Below, one piece after another: positions 24,882 to 32,984 of a DNA stretch of 64,000 nucleotides; positions within the stretch are counted from its first letter, which is position 1, and the number at the start of each line of letters is the position of its first letter. A program made the position numbers and the translations under genes. This DNA comes from Leifsonia sp. C5G2 (GTDB lineage Bacteria; Actinomycetota; Actinomycetes; Actinomycetales; Microbacteriaceae), in the NCBI RefSeq assembly GCF_013359685.1, contig NZ_JABFMV010000013.1, forward strand, positions 62,001-126,000, in the 5' to 3' direction. The notes beneath the pieces were generated by a model. The model did no database searches. It worked only from the letters and a program-made list of their open reading frames with translations, and had not been told where the DNA came from.

Positions 24882-25574
24882 TCACTCCGCGATCCGGATG
24901 CGGGTCATCGTCCGCTCGGTGGCCATCGACCAGAAGGTGTCGGCGATCGTCGCAGGGGGAATGGCGGTAGGACTCGCGGTGGCCGTACCCCCGACGGACC
25001 CTGCGATGGTGATCTCCCCGACATAGACGCCGTCTGCGCGCAGGCGCTCGGCGAGGATGCCGACGAGCTTCGTCTTCGCAGCGTTCTCCAGGCTCACGCC
25101 GTCGTTGTCGAGGAACCTGGAGTATGCATCGGCCTCGGAGGTCGCCTCGCCGAGAGCGCCATTCGCGACCAGGATAGCCGCCGAACCGCTCGACCTCGTC
25201 AAATCGCCGAGGACGGCCTGAACGCAGGCGAGCAGGCCGGCGATGCTCACGTCGAAGACGCGCTCGATCTCCTCCGGCGGCGTCTGCAGGACATCCGACA
25301 CCCCGCCGCTCCGGAACGCCGTCCACAACAGGGCGGTCGGCGAGCCGAGCTGCGTCCTGATGTCGTCGACGGCGCTTCGGATGGACGAGATCTCCGACGC
25401 GTCCGCCCGGAAAGCCCGCGCCTCGATCCCCTCGCGGGACAACAGCTCCACCCCGGCGGCGAGCCGTTCACGATTGCGCCCGACCAGCGCCACCGAGTAT
25501 CCCTCTCGGCCGAACCGCTCGGCCGTCGCCTGCGAGATGCCGGGACCGTAGCCGAAGACGATCAAGACGCCCAC
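24882..25574 (-). CDS. atypical SDR/Rossmann-fold oxidoreductase
   Basis: 230 residues. The nucleotide site VLIVFGYGPGISQATAERFG is a GxGPG variant of the SDR glycine motif and is followed by VALVGRNRERLAAGVELL. LVANGALGEATSEADAY occupies the catalytic-loop position, but the Tyr of YxxxK is replaced (SLENAAKTKL keeps a Lys), so classical SDR chemistry is doubtful. The GTG start has AGGAG six bases upstream. It is divergent from a TetR gene and the two share a perfect 34-bp palindrome, so it is probably the regulator's target. Confidence 0.8.
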   Translation of the reverse strand: MGVLIVFGYGPGISQATAERFGREGYSVALVGRNRERLAAGVELLSREGIEARAFRADASEISSIRSAVDDIRTQLGSPTALLWTAFRSGGVSDVLQTPPEEIERVFDVSIAGLLACVQAVLGDLTRSSGSAAILVANGALGEATSEADAYSRFLDNDGVSLENAAKTKLVGILAERLRADGVYVGEITIAGSVGGTATASPTAIPPATIADTFWSMATERTMTRIRIAE

Positions 25575-25593
25575 TGTTCACTCCTACTGCTCG

Positions 25594-25627
25594 GAAGTTC
25601 AATCGGAGGATCCTCCGATTGAACTTC
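25594..25627. promoter_or_regulatory. 34-bp perfect palindrome, probable TetR operator
   Basis: The left arm GAAGTTCAATCGGAGGA is mirrored exactly by the right arm, with its centre between 25610 and 25611. It lies 19 bases upstream of the SDR start and 34 bases upstream of the TetR start. A TetR-family dimer pair could bind here and control both genes. Confidence 0.75.
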
Positions 25628-25661
25628 AGACGATAGCCGCCGGGAGTAGGATCCGCAATGT

Positions 25662-26243
25662 ATGACCGCTGTCGACCCCCCACCGAGAGCTCGGATCGCC
25701 GAGGCGCGACGCAACCGCGAGACGCTCCTCGCGGTCGCGGCCCGCGCGTTCGCCACTCGGTCCGGGCGGGTCCCGCTGGAGTCGATAGCCCGAGAGGCCG
25801 GCGTGGGCATCGCGACGCTCTACCGGCATTTCCCGACTCGGGAAGCGCTCGTCTCGGCCGTCTACCAGGACCAGGTGGAGCGTCTGGGGATCGCCGCGGA
25901 TGCCCTGCTCGCCGATCTGCCTCCCCACCGCGCCCTCCGCGAGTGGATGGACCGGTTCGCCGAATGGGCGGCGACCAAGCTCGGGATGATCGAGAGCGTG
26001 GGTGCGATCGTCGCCTCCGGCGATCTGAGGTACGACGAGATGCGAGCCAGGCTCGTGGCTGTCGTCGATCGCTTCCTGACGGCCGGCAGGACGGCCGGCG
26101 ACATCCGCTCCGACGCAGACCCTCACGATGTCGCTGCTCTGCTCGCCGCGGTCCTCGGCGCGGACGCCCCACCCGCCCAGCGGTCCCGCATGCTCGACAT
26201 CATCGCCGACGGACTCGAGGCCGGCCCAGTCCTCCGGCGATGA
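25662..26243 (+). CDS. TetR family transcriptional regulator
   Basis: 193 residues. The N-terminal DNA-binding domain is ETLLAVAARAFATRSG followed by VPLESIAREAGVGIATLYRH and FPTREALVSAVY; the ligand-binding half has segments typical of the TetR_C SbtR-like group (WMDRFAEWAATKLGMIESVG). The ATG at 25662 is preceded by a TAGGAT element ten bases away and by GGGAG. It is divergent from the atypical SDR gene across the palindrome and is likely its repressor and autorepressor. Confidence 0.9.
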   Translation: MTAVDPPPRARIAEARRNRETLLAVAARAFATRSGRVPLESIAREAGVGIATLYRHFPTREALVSAVYQDQVERLGIAADALLADLPPHRALREWMDRFAEWAATKLGMIESVGAIVASGDLRYDEMRARLVAVVDRFLTAGRTAGDIRSDADPHDVAALLAAVLGADAPPAQRSRMLDIIADGLEAGPVLRR

Positions 26244-26248
26244 CTGAG

Positions 26249-26314
26249 GCCGCCTCGCGCGACCGCGGCCGCATAGTCCGGGCCCTTGCCTGCGGCGGAT
26301 TGGCTGTCGAACCG
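26249..26314 (-). pseudogene. short remnant of a second glycerate kinase gene
   Basis: Minus-strand codons read RFDSQSAAGKGPDYAAAVAR, matching the active-site segment RFDSQSAAGKVPAYVAARAG of the intact glycerate kinase at 23.7-24.8 kb; the DNA is nearly identical over about 35 bases (CTTGCCTGCGGCGGA and GGCTGTCGAACCGGCC). Neither start nor end survives. It fills the gap between the TetR and LacI genes. Confidence 0.65.
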
Positions 26315-26326
26315 GCCGAGAACCGC

Positions 26327-27349
26327 TCAGCGAGGCCGGCTCGTACTGTCGCGCACCTTGAGCTCGGGCTGGATCAGCGGGATCGTGGCGGATGCCTCCC
26401 CGCGCAGAGCGCGGAGCACGCTCTCGACGGCGAGCCGGCCGACCTCGGTGAAGTCGAGGCGGACGGTGGTCAAGGCGGGCTGGAAGAAGGCCGACTCGTC
26501 GCGGTCGTCGAAACCGACGACGCTCACGTCGCCGGGAACGCCGATCCCGCGGTCGTGGAGGGCCTTCATGACGCCGAGCGCCATCACGTCGTTGATCGCC
26601 AGCACGGCGGTGATGGATCGATCGGCGGCGATCTCGAGGCCGGCGCGATACCCGGCCTCCGCCGACCAGTCCTCCGACGCGAATTCGGCGGGGACGGGGC
26701 GCCCGGCGAGGGCGAGCTCGGTCTGCCAGCCGTGCCGGCGCGCCTCCGACGCCATCCACCCCTGCGGGCCGCCCACGAAGTGCACCGTACGGTGACCGAG
26801 GTCGAGGAGGTGACGGGTGGCCAGCTGGGCCCCCAGGGTCTCGTCGATGGAGATCGTGGTCGGCCCGGCGGGCGAGCCCTGCTCGAAGCGGACGACCGGG
26901 ACATCCGCGTCGAGCCGCTGCAGGACCTCCGTCGCCGCGGTCATGGGCGCGAGGACGACGATCGCGTCGACTCCTCCCTCGACGAGGGAGTCCAGCCCGG
27001 CCCTGATACTGGCCTGGTCCACCTCCGCGATGCTGACGAGGCTCGTGGAGTAGCCGTTCCTGCGGGCCTCCTCCGAGATGCCGAACAGCGCCAGCGCCGG
27101 ACCGTGGACGGAGAGCGCATAGCTGAGCACCCCGAGATTCATCGACCGGCTGGTCGCCAGGGCCCTGGCGGCCGAGTTGCGGCGATAGCGCAGCTGCGCC
27201 ATCGCCGCCTCCACCCGGTCGCGGATCTCAGGGGAGACGTTGCTGTGCCCGTTGACCACGCGCGAGACCGTCTGCTGCGACACCCCGGCGAGACGGGCGA
27301 CATCCACCATGCGTGCCGCGCGCGGCGCGGCCGCTCTCGTCTCGGTCAT
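26327..27349 (-). CDS. LacI family transcriptional regulator (first of two paralogs)
   Basis: 340 residues. The HTH is MVDVARLAGVSQQTVSRVVN with hinge helix RRNSAARALA, followed by a periplasmic-binding-protein-like sugar domain with VDAIVVLAP, ITAVLAINDVMALGVMKAL and VSVVGFDDRDESAFFQPALT. It is closely similar throughout to the LacI gene at 30.8-31.9 kb, so one probably arose by duplication. It lies at the downstream end of the catabolic cluster, separated by a very strong hairpin, and has its own CATAAT element six bases before the ATG. Confidence 0.9.
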   Translation of the reverse strand: MTETRAAAPRAARMVDVARLAGVSQQTVSRVVNGHSNVSPEIRDRVEAAMAQLRYRRNSAARALATSRSMNLGVLSYALSVHGPALALFGISEEARRNGYSTSLVSIAEVDQASIRAGLDSLVEGGVDAIVVLAPMTAATEVLQRLDADVPVVRFEQGSPAGPTTISIDETLGAQLATRHLLDLGHRTVHFVGGPQGWMASEARRHGWQTELALAGRPVPAEFASEDWSAEAGYRAGLEIAADRSITAVLAINDVMALGVMKALHDRGIGVPGDVSVVGFDDRDESAFFQPALTTVRLDFTEVGRLAVESVLRALRGEASATIPLIQPELKVRDSTSRPR

Positions 27350-27355
27350 CCCCCA

Positions 27356-27361
27356 ATTATG
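27356..27361 (-). promoter_or_regulatory. -10 element of a leaderless-type promoter for the LacI gene
   Basis: On the minus strand CATAAT ends six bases before the ATG at 27349, so this LacI gene can be expressed separately from the operon upstream. Confidence 0.4.
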
Positions 27362-27406
27362 GCCGCGACCGGCCCGGCGCCCCGAAGCGCCCGGCCGGTC
27401 GCGGCC
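27361..27406 (-). terminator. 20-bp hairpin after the gluconate-dehydrogenase-like small subunit
   Basis: Arms 27361-27380 and 27387-27406 pair at 19 of 20 positions around a six-base loop, 13 bases after the stop of the small-subunit gene. It should terminate or trim the catabolic operon before the last LacI gene. Confidence 0.65.
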
Positions 27407-27419
27407 CTGCGGACCGCGC

Positions 27420-28136
27420 TCAGCGGTTCCCGTAGCGCAGCACGGCCGGGTGCTGCTCGTACGGCCACTCGGCCTCCGGGATCATGTACTCGAGCGTCGT
27501 GTAGCTGCCGTCCATGGTGGCGGCCAGCGACGGCGGCCCGGGGAAGCCGATCACGCGCCAGCCGACGCGGTTGTCGTTCCCGCCGTACACCGGGTCGCCG
27601 TAGAAGCCCTGCCGGGTGTTGAGGACCAGGAGCGGGAAGAACTCCAGGAAGTCCTCGTTCACCGGCTGGTTGCCCGCGGGCGCTCCCCCGCTCCCCTGGC
27701 CGTCCGACTCGGCGAAGACGAACTTCGCCGGCTTCTCCTTCTTCGAGATGATCTCGAGGACGGTGTCCTGCTGATCGTCGTCGAGGTCGACGAAGTCGGC
27801 GCCGAACCGCTCGGCGGCGATGCCGTCGAGCTCGACGATCCCCTCGCGGTAGAACGTCTGCCGGCTCTCGATGCGCTCCTGCCAGGCCTTCTCCTCGAGC
27901 CCCTCCATGCGGAGGAACCCTTTCCCGTCAGCGGCCGGGAAGACGAACTGCGTCCCCGCCAGCATCCGGTCGATGAAGCGCACCACCCCCGCCTCCTTCG
28001 CCCCCGGGTGGTGGTCCGTCGGAATGATGCGCGCAGTGGCGGCCTCGACAGTCGCCCACTCGTGCTCCGTGAAGAACAGCGGCCCATCCGTGTCTCGTGC
28101 CGAGATCGGTACGGTGACCCATTCTGCCTGTCCCAT
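27420..28136 (-). CDS. gluconate 2-dehydrogenase subunit 3-like protein
   Basis: 238 residues. LFFTEHEWATVEAATARIIP followed by TDHHPGAKEAGVVRFIDRML is the signature of the gluconate 2-dehydrogenase subunit 3 family; NEDFLEFFPLLVLNTRQGFY and YGGNDNRVGWRVIGFPG complete it. This subunit normally accompanies a GMC flavoprotein and often carries a Tat signal for export of the pair. No Tat or Sec signal is present here, so the complex appears cytoplasmic. It lies 31 bases downstream of the GMC gene. A GAGGAG ribosome site precedes the ATG. Confidence 0.85.
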   Translation of the reverse strand: MGQAEWVTVPISARDTDGPLFFTEHEWATVEAATARIIPTDHHPGAKEAGVVRFIDRMLAGTQFVFPAADGKGFLRMEGLEEKAWQERIESRQTFYREGIVELDGIAAERFGADFVDLDDDQQDTVLEIISKKEKPAKFVFAESDGQGSGGAPAGNQPVNEDFLEFFPLLVLNTRQGFYGDPVYGGNDNRVGWRVIGFPGPPSLAATMDGSYTTLEYMIPEAEWPYEQHPAVLRYGNR

Positions 28137-28167
28137 TGTTTTCGTCGTCTCCTCTGAGGTCGGCCGG

Positions 28168-29817
28168 TCAGTCGGTCCAGCCGTGGCGGTCCACGGCGAT
28201 GATGCGATCGGCGCAACGCCAGGCGTTCGCCATGATCGTGAGCGCGGGGTTGATGCCCGTCGCCGTCGGGAAGAAGCTCGCGTCGAACACGTAGAGGTTG
28301 GGGACCTCGTGCGAGCGGCACCACTTGTCCACGACCGACGTCGCCGGGTCGTTGCCCATGCGCGCGGTGCCGAGCTCGTGCGAGGTGTTCCCGGTGATGC
28401 GCTCCATGTTGACGGGCACGACCTTGGATGCCCCCGCGGCCTCCAGGATCTCGCCGTTCTTCTTCACCTGCCACTTCTCCTGGGCGAAGTCGTTCTGGTG
28501 CGGCGTGTGCGTGATGCGCGCGACCGGGAGGCCCCAGGCGTCCTTCACCGTCGGGTCGAGGTCCACACGGTTCGACTCCACGGGGAGGTCGTGCAGCAGG
28601 ATCCCGATCTTCATGCTGTAGTTGAACAGGTCGCGGTCGGCGTCCTTGGCGGCCTGGCCCCAGGTCGGGCGGCCGGGGAAGCTCCAGTTCACGGGGTGAC
28701 CCAGCATCGACGGGAAGATGAGCGACCCGAGGATGTGCCCGCGCGACTCGTCCGTCTCGTAGAAGTCGAACGAGCACAGGTTCATGTAGTGCCCCGACCA
28801 GCCGTAGAGCGGGTCGTGCAGCTCCTTGTCGAAGAGCCCGACCGAGAACGAGTACTGGTGGAACGTCGCGTTCTTGCCGACCTGCCCGCTGCCGTTGCCC
28901 AGCCCGTCCGGGAACAGCGCGGACTTCGACATGAGCAGCAGGCGCGGGGTCTCGATGCCGCCGCCGCAGACGATGACGGCCTTCGCGTTCTGCACGAACT
29001 CGTTGCCGTTCTCGTCCTGATAGCGCACGCCGGTCGCCTTGCCGGTCTTGTCGACGAGGATCTCGCTGACGTAGCAGTCGGACCGCAGGTCGTAGAGACC
29101 CGTGTTGACCGCATCCGGGATGAAGCTGATCAACGTCGACGACTTGCCGTTGCCCGGGTCCGGGTACTGCTGCCAGAAGCCGTTCTCGCTGAACGGCTTG
29201 CGGCCGCGGTACGGCTCGGTCACCATGCCCTGGGGCATGGGGAAGGTGCTGTGCCCCATCTTGTTCATCGCGGTCGCGAACTTGCGGCCGATCTGGCTGA
29301 GCGGAGCGGGCTTGGTCGGGTAGTCCCGGCTGCGGCGGCCCTCCCAGCGGTTGGCTCCACCGAGGCCGGACGTGCCGAACTCCCACTCGACCCGGGTGTA
29401 GTAGGGCTCGAGGTCGTCGTACGTGATCGGCCAGTCGACCAGGCTCGCACCCTCGACGTCGCCGTGCAGCGAGCGGAGACGGAAGTCGTTCTCGGTCATC
29501 CGGGGCACCATCCCGCCCCAGTGCGTGGTGCCGCCGCCGACGACCTGCGGTGTCGCCGAGAAGTTGGTGATGACGGCTTCCTCGCTGTCGTTCTGACGGT
29601 ACGTGCGCGGCTTGAGCTTGGGGTCCTGCCAGATGAAGTTGCGGTTGAGGAACTTGAGCTCGTCGCCGGACGCGTGCTCGGGCTTCAGCCACGGGCCGCG
29701 TTCGAGGCCGACCACGCGGAGGCCCGCTTCGGTCAGCACCTTCGCGGCGGTCGCGCCGCCGGCGCCGGCGCCGACGATCACGACGTCGACCGGCTCGGGG
29801 TTCTTGAGGGTGGTCAT
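28168..29817 (-). CDS. GMC family FAD-dependent oxidoreductase
   Basis: 549 residues. The FAD site is VDVVIVGAGAGGATAAKVL with the acidic VGLERGPW; GGGTTHWGGMVPRM is the second GMC signature; the C-terminal active-site region has TSHELGTARMG and then NPALTIMANAWRCADRI. Together with the adjacent small subunit it resembles gluconate/glucoside 3-dehydrogenase-type enzymes that oxidise a sugar hydroxyl to a ketone. No signal peptide is seen. AAGGAAGG precedes the ATG. The neighbouring sugar transporter and LacI regulators support a sugar or glycoside substrate. Confidence 0.88.
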   Translation of the reverse strand: MTTLKNPEPVDVVIVGAGAGGATAAKVLTEAGLRVVGLERGPWLKPEHASGDELKFLNRNFIWQDPKLKPRTYRQNDSEEAVITNFSATPQVVGGGTTHWGGMVPRMTENDFRLRSLHGDVEGASLVDWPITYDDLEPYYTRVEWEFGTSGLGGANRWEGRRSRDYPTKPAPLSQIGRKFATAMNKMGHSTFPMPQGMVTEPYRGRKPFSENGFWQQYPDPGNGKSSTLISFIPDAVNTGLYDLRSDCYVSEILVDKTGKATGVRYQDENGNEFVQNAKAVIVCGGGIETPRLLLMSKSALFPDGLGNGSGQVGKNATFHQYSFSVGLFDKELHDPLYGWSGHYMNLCSFDFYETDESRGHILGSLIFPSMLGHPVNWSFPGRPTWGQAAKDADRDLFNYSMKIGILLHDLPVESNRVDLDPTVKDAWGLPVARITHTPHQNDFAQEKWQVKKNGEILEAAGASKVVPVNMERITGNTSHELGTARMGNDPATSVVDKWCRSHEVPNLYVFDASFFPTATGINPALTIMANAWRCADRIIAVDRHGWTD

Positions 29818-29859
29818 TGTCTGTCCTTCCTTGTGACGTTCTGTTCTGGGGTGCGCCGG

Positions 29860-30801
29860 CTAGGCGAGCACCCCGGCGCGGCCGAGGCGCGCGATCGGCA
29901 GCAGTTCGTCCCAGAGCGCGTCGGGGACGGCGAACTCGGCGAGCTCCACGGTCTGGGCGACACGCTTCGGCTCGGACATGCCGACGATCGTGGAGGTGAC
30001 CCGCGGGTCGCGCAGCGAGAACTGCAGGGCGGCCGCGGCGAGCGGGACGCCGAACTCGGCGCAGAGCGCCTCCATCCGGCGCACACGTTCGAGCACCTCG
30101 TCGGCGACCGGTGCGTAGCAGTAGGTGGGGACGGCGTCCGGGCCCTTCACGAGCATCCCGCCGCCGAACGGCGCCGCGTTCACGAACGCCACCCCGCGCG
30201 CCTGCGCGTCGTCGAGCAGGGGCTCGGCCGACTGATCGACGAGAGTGAACCGGTTGTGGCTGATGACCGCGTCGAAGGCCTCCGTCGCGAGGTACTGCAG
30301 TTCGAGGTCGATCGGGCCGCCCGCGACGCCGAGGTGGCCGATGACCCCTTCGTCCCGCAGCGCGATCAGCGCCTCCAGCGGGCCGCCGGGGCCGACGCCC
30401 TCCTCGAAGCTGATCTTCTCGGGGTCGTGGAGGTACACCAGCGGAAGGTGGTCGAGGCCCAGGCGCTCGAGGCTCTCCTCGACGGACCGGCGCACCCGGT
30501 CGCCGGAGAAGTCGGTGGTGCCCGGGACGGGGTCGACCTTGGTCGCCACCAGGTAGCCCTCCGGCACTCCGCCGTTCTCGCGGATCGCCTGCCCGATGCG
30601 CTTCTCGCTGTCGCCGCCGCCGTACTCGTTGGAGGTGTCGATGAAGGTGAACGGCCCGTCGAAGACGCGACGGATGGTCGCCACCGCCGTCTCGGTGTCC
30701 ACTTCGTAGCCGTACTGCGCGGGGAAGCTGCCGAGGGCGCTCGTCCCGACGCAGACGTCGGAGACGGTCAGCCCGGTGCGCCCGAGTTTCTTGATGGTCA
30801 T
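29860..30801 (-). CDS. aldo/keto reductase
   Basis: 313 residues starting KKLGRTGLTVSDVCVGTSAL. Catalytic residues are visible in the usual order: Asp and Tyr in FIDTSNEYGGGDSE, Lys in LVATKVDP and His in LVYLHDPEK. NADPH-site residues lie near the C terminus (VTSTIVGMSEPKRV). The sequence resembles the D-threo-aldose 1-dehydrogenase/L-fucose dehydrogenase branch. It sits between the LacI and GMC genes and probably reduces or oxidises the sugar intermediate handled by the operon. Confidence 0.87.
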   Translation of the reverse strand: MTIKKLGRTGLTVSDVCVGTSALGSFPAQYGYEVDTETAVATIRRVFDGPFTFIDTSNEYGGGDSEKRIGQAIRENGGVPEGYLVATKVDPVPGTTDFSGDRVRRSVEESLERLGLDHLPLVYLHDPEKISFEEGVGPGGPLEALIALRDEGVIGHLGVAGGPIDLELQYLATEAFDAVISHNRFTLVDQSAEPLLDDAQARGVAFVNAAPFGGGMLVKGPDAVPTYCYAPVADEVLERVRRMEALCAEFGVPLAAAALQFSLRDPRVTSTIVGMSEPKRVAQTVELAEFAVPDALWDELLPIARLGRAGVLA

Positions 30802-30832
30802 GCGCTTCGCTTTCTCTCTGGGGTTCTCTGGT

Positions 30833-31873
30833 TCAGGGGGTTCGTGAGGGCGGCGCCGCGCTCTGCCGGACGACGAGCGTCGGGCTGACCCGCGGGAGCG
30901 GGCCGGCCTGGCCGCCGCGCATCAAGTGCAGGATGCGGTCTACCGCCAGCCGTCCGACCTCTTCGAAGTCGAGCCGGATCGTGGTCAGCGCGGGGCAGTA
31001 GTACTGCGACTCGGGGACGTCGTCGAAGCCGACGACGCTGACGTCCTCCGGCACCCGCAGGCCCGCGTCGGTGAGCGCCTTGATGACGCCGAGCGCCATC
31101 TGGTCGTTGGCGACGAACACCGCCGTGATCGCCGGGTTCTCCGCGATCTCGACTCCCGCGGCGTACCCGGAGCGGGTCGACCAGTCCCCGGCGAACACCT
31201 GGTTGGTCACCCGCCCCTCGGAGGCGAGGGTCTGCGCCCAGCCGCGGAGGCGTGCGTCGCTGCCCAGCCAGCCGCCGGGCCCGGCGACCTGCCAGACCGT
31301 CTCATGGCCGAGGTCCAGCAGGTGCCGCGTGGCGAGCTCCGCCCCGGAGACCTCGTCGGTCGCGACACTCCGCGTGCCCTCCGACGCGCCCGGCTCGAAG
31401 AAGACGAGGGGGACGCCGGCGTCCAGCCCCGAGATGGCCTCGAGCGCGGCCTGCACCGGGGCGAGCACCACGATCCCGTCGACCGAGTCCTCCACCAGGT
31501 GTTCGAGCGCCGCCTTCATGGCCGCCCGGTCCACGTCGCCGAGGGTGACGAGGTTGGTCGCGTAACCGGCCTTTCTCGCTTCGTCGGCGATCCCGCTCAG
31601 AGCCACGGACGGTCCGTACTGGGCGAGGCCGAAACTCACGATCCCGATGTTCATCGTCCGGCCGTTGGCCAGGGCGCGAGCGGCGGGGTTGCGGCGGTAG
31701 CGGAGCTGCTGGATGGCGGTCTCCACCCGGTCCCGGACATCCGGGGCCACGTTGGGACTCCCGTTGACGACCCGGGAGACGGTCTGCTGCGAGACCCCGG
31801 CGAGCCGTGCGACGTCGATCATCCTGGCACCGCGAGTCGTCGACTGCTTCTCGTTGCTCGAAGGTGCCGACAC
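30833..31873 (-). CDS. LacI family transcriptional regulator (second paralog)
   Basis: 346 residues: HTH MIDVARLAGVSQQTVSRVVN, hinge RRNPAARALA, and a sugar-binding core with VDGIVVLAP, ITAVFVANDQMALGVIKAL and VSVVGFDDVPESQYYCPALT. It starts at a GTG only four bases after the permease stop, so it is part of the transporter operon. It is likely the local repressor, responding to the imported sugar. The strong likeness to the LacI protein at 26.3 kb suggests overlapping ligands or operators. Confidence 0.9.
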   Translation of the reverse strand: MSAPSSNEKQSTTRGARMIDVARLAGVSQQTVSRVVNGSPNVAPDVRDRVETAIQQLRYRRNPAARALANGRTMNIGIVSFGLAQYGPSVALSGIADEARKAGYATNLVTLGDVDRAAMKAALEHLVEDSVDGIVVLAPVQAALEAISGLDAGVPLVFFEPGASEGTRSVATDEVSGAELATRHLLDLGHETVWQVAGPGGWLGSDARLRGWAQTLASEGRVTNQVFAGDWSTRSGYAAGVEIAENPAITAVFVANDQMALGVIKALTDAGLRVPEDVSVVGFDDVPESQYYCPALTTIRLDFEEVGRLAVDRILHLMRGGQAGPLPRVSPTLVVRQSAAPPSRTP

Positions 31874-31877
31874 CGGA

Positions 31878-32945
31878 TCAGCTCGCTGCCCGTGCGGTCC
31901 GGCGGCCGAAGCGCGACCGGAAGAATCCGGAGATCCTCTGGACGCCTCCCGCGGAGGAGAGGAAGACGGCCACGACGATCACGGCGCCCTTGATGACGAG
32001 CTGCGGCTCGGACGAGATGCCGACCAGGTTCATGACGTTGATGATCGTGGCCAGCACGAACACACCGATGACGGCGCTGATGGGATCGCCCTTGCCGCCC
32101 ATCAGCGAGGCGCCGCCGACCACCACGGCCGCGATCGCATCCAGCTCGTAGCCGACACCGATGAGCGAACTGCCCTGGCGCAGCTGGGCGGCCGCGATCA
32201 GCCCCGCGAGGCCGGCGAGGAGTCCGGACATCGTGTACGTGATGATGAGGTTCCGGGCGACGGGGAGGCCCGAGAGCCGGGCGGCCTCCGGGTTGCCGCC
32301 GATCGCGTAGAGCGAGCGGCCGAAGGTGGTGAACTTCGCCACGAGTGCCGCGAGGATCATCACGACGAGGAAGATCATGACGGGGTTCTGCAGGCCGAGG
32401 CTGGTGCCGCGGGCGAACAGGTCGATGAAGGTCTGGTCGGTGATCTGGATGAGGCTGGTCGACTGGATGATGTAGCTGAAGCCCTTGACGGCGCTCATCA
32501 TGGCGAGCGTCGCGATGAACGGCGGGATGCGCAGCCACACGACCAGGAGCCCGTTGATGAGCCCGGCGATGCCGCAGCAGAACAGTGTGAAGGCCACCGA
32601 GAGCCCCGTCGCCATCCCCGCCTGCAGGGTGAGTGCGACGATCACGGTCGACATCGCGAGGATCGATCCCACCGACAGATCGATGCCGCCGGTCAGGATC
32701 ACGAAGAACTGGCCGACCGCGAGCACCGCCACGATGGACGCCGCCGCGATCACGTTCTCCGCGTTCCTCAGCGTGAGGAAGTCGGCGGAGACGTAGTAGC
32801 CGATGACGATGATCACGACGAGGACGAGCAGGAGGTAGCTCTTCGGGAGGAGGCGTTTGAGGACGCCGCCCCACGTCGATCGCGTGGGCGTGGCCGGGGA
32901 CGATCCCGTCGTCTGCGGCGGCTCTTGGAGGGTCTTGTTCGACAT
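31878..32945 (-). CDS. sugar ABC transporter permease (RbsC-like)
   Basis: 355 residues with eight or more helices, for example LLLVLVVIIVIGYYVSADFL and VIAAASIVAVLAVGQFFVIL. The family signature GGIDLSVGSILAMSTVIVA is clear, and the C-terminal half contains the repeat AIAAVVVGGASLMGGKG, which contacts the ATPase. It belongs to the BPD_transp_2 (ribose/xylose/galactoside) group. It lies between the ATPase and LacI genes in the operon. Confidence 0.9.
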   Translation of the reverse strand: MSNKTLQEPPQTTGSSPATPTRSTWGGVLKRLLPKSYLLLVLVVIIVIGYYVSADFLTLRNAENVIAAASIVAVLAVGQFFVILTGGIDLSVGSILAMSTVIVALTLQAGMATGLSVAFTLFCCGIAGLINGLLVVWLRIPPFIATLAMMSAVKGFSYIIQSTSLIQITDQTFIDLFARGTSLGLQNPVMIFLVVMILAALVAKFTTFGRSLYAIGGNPEAARLSGLPVARNLIITYTMSGLLAGLAGLIAAAQLRQGSSLIGVGYELDAIAAVVVGGASLMGGKGDPISAVIGVFVLATIINVMNLVGISSEPQLVIKGAVIVVAVFLSSAGGVQRISGFFRSRFGRRTARAAS

Positions 32946-32984
32946 TGTCTTTCCCGTCGTTGGGTTTCTGTGAGTGGAGGAGGC

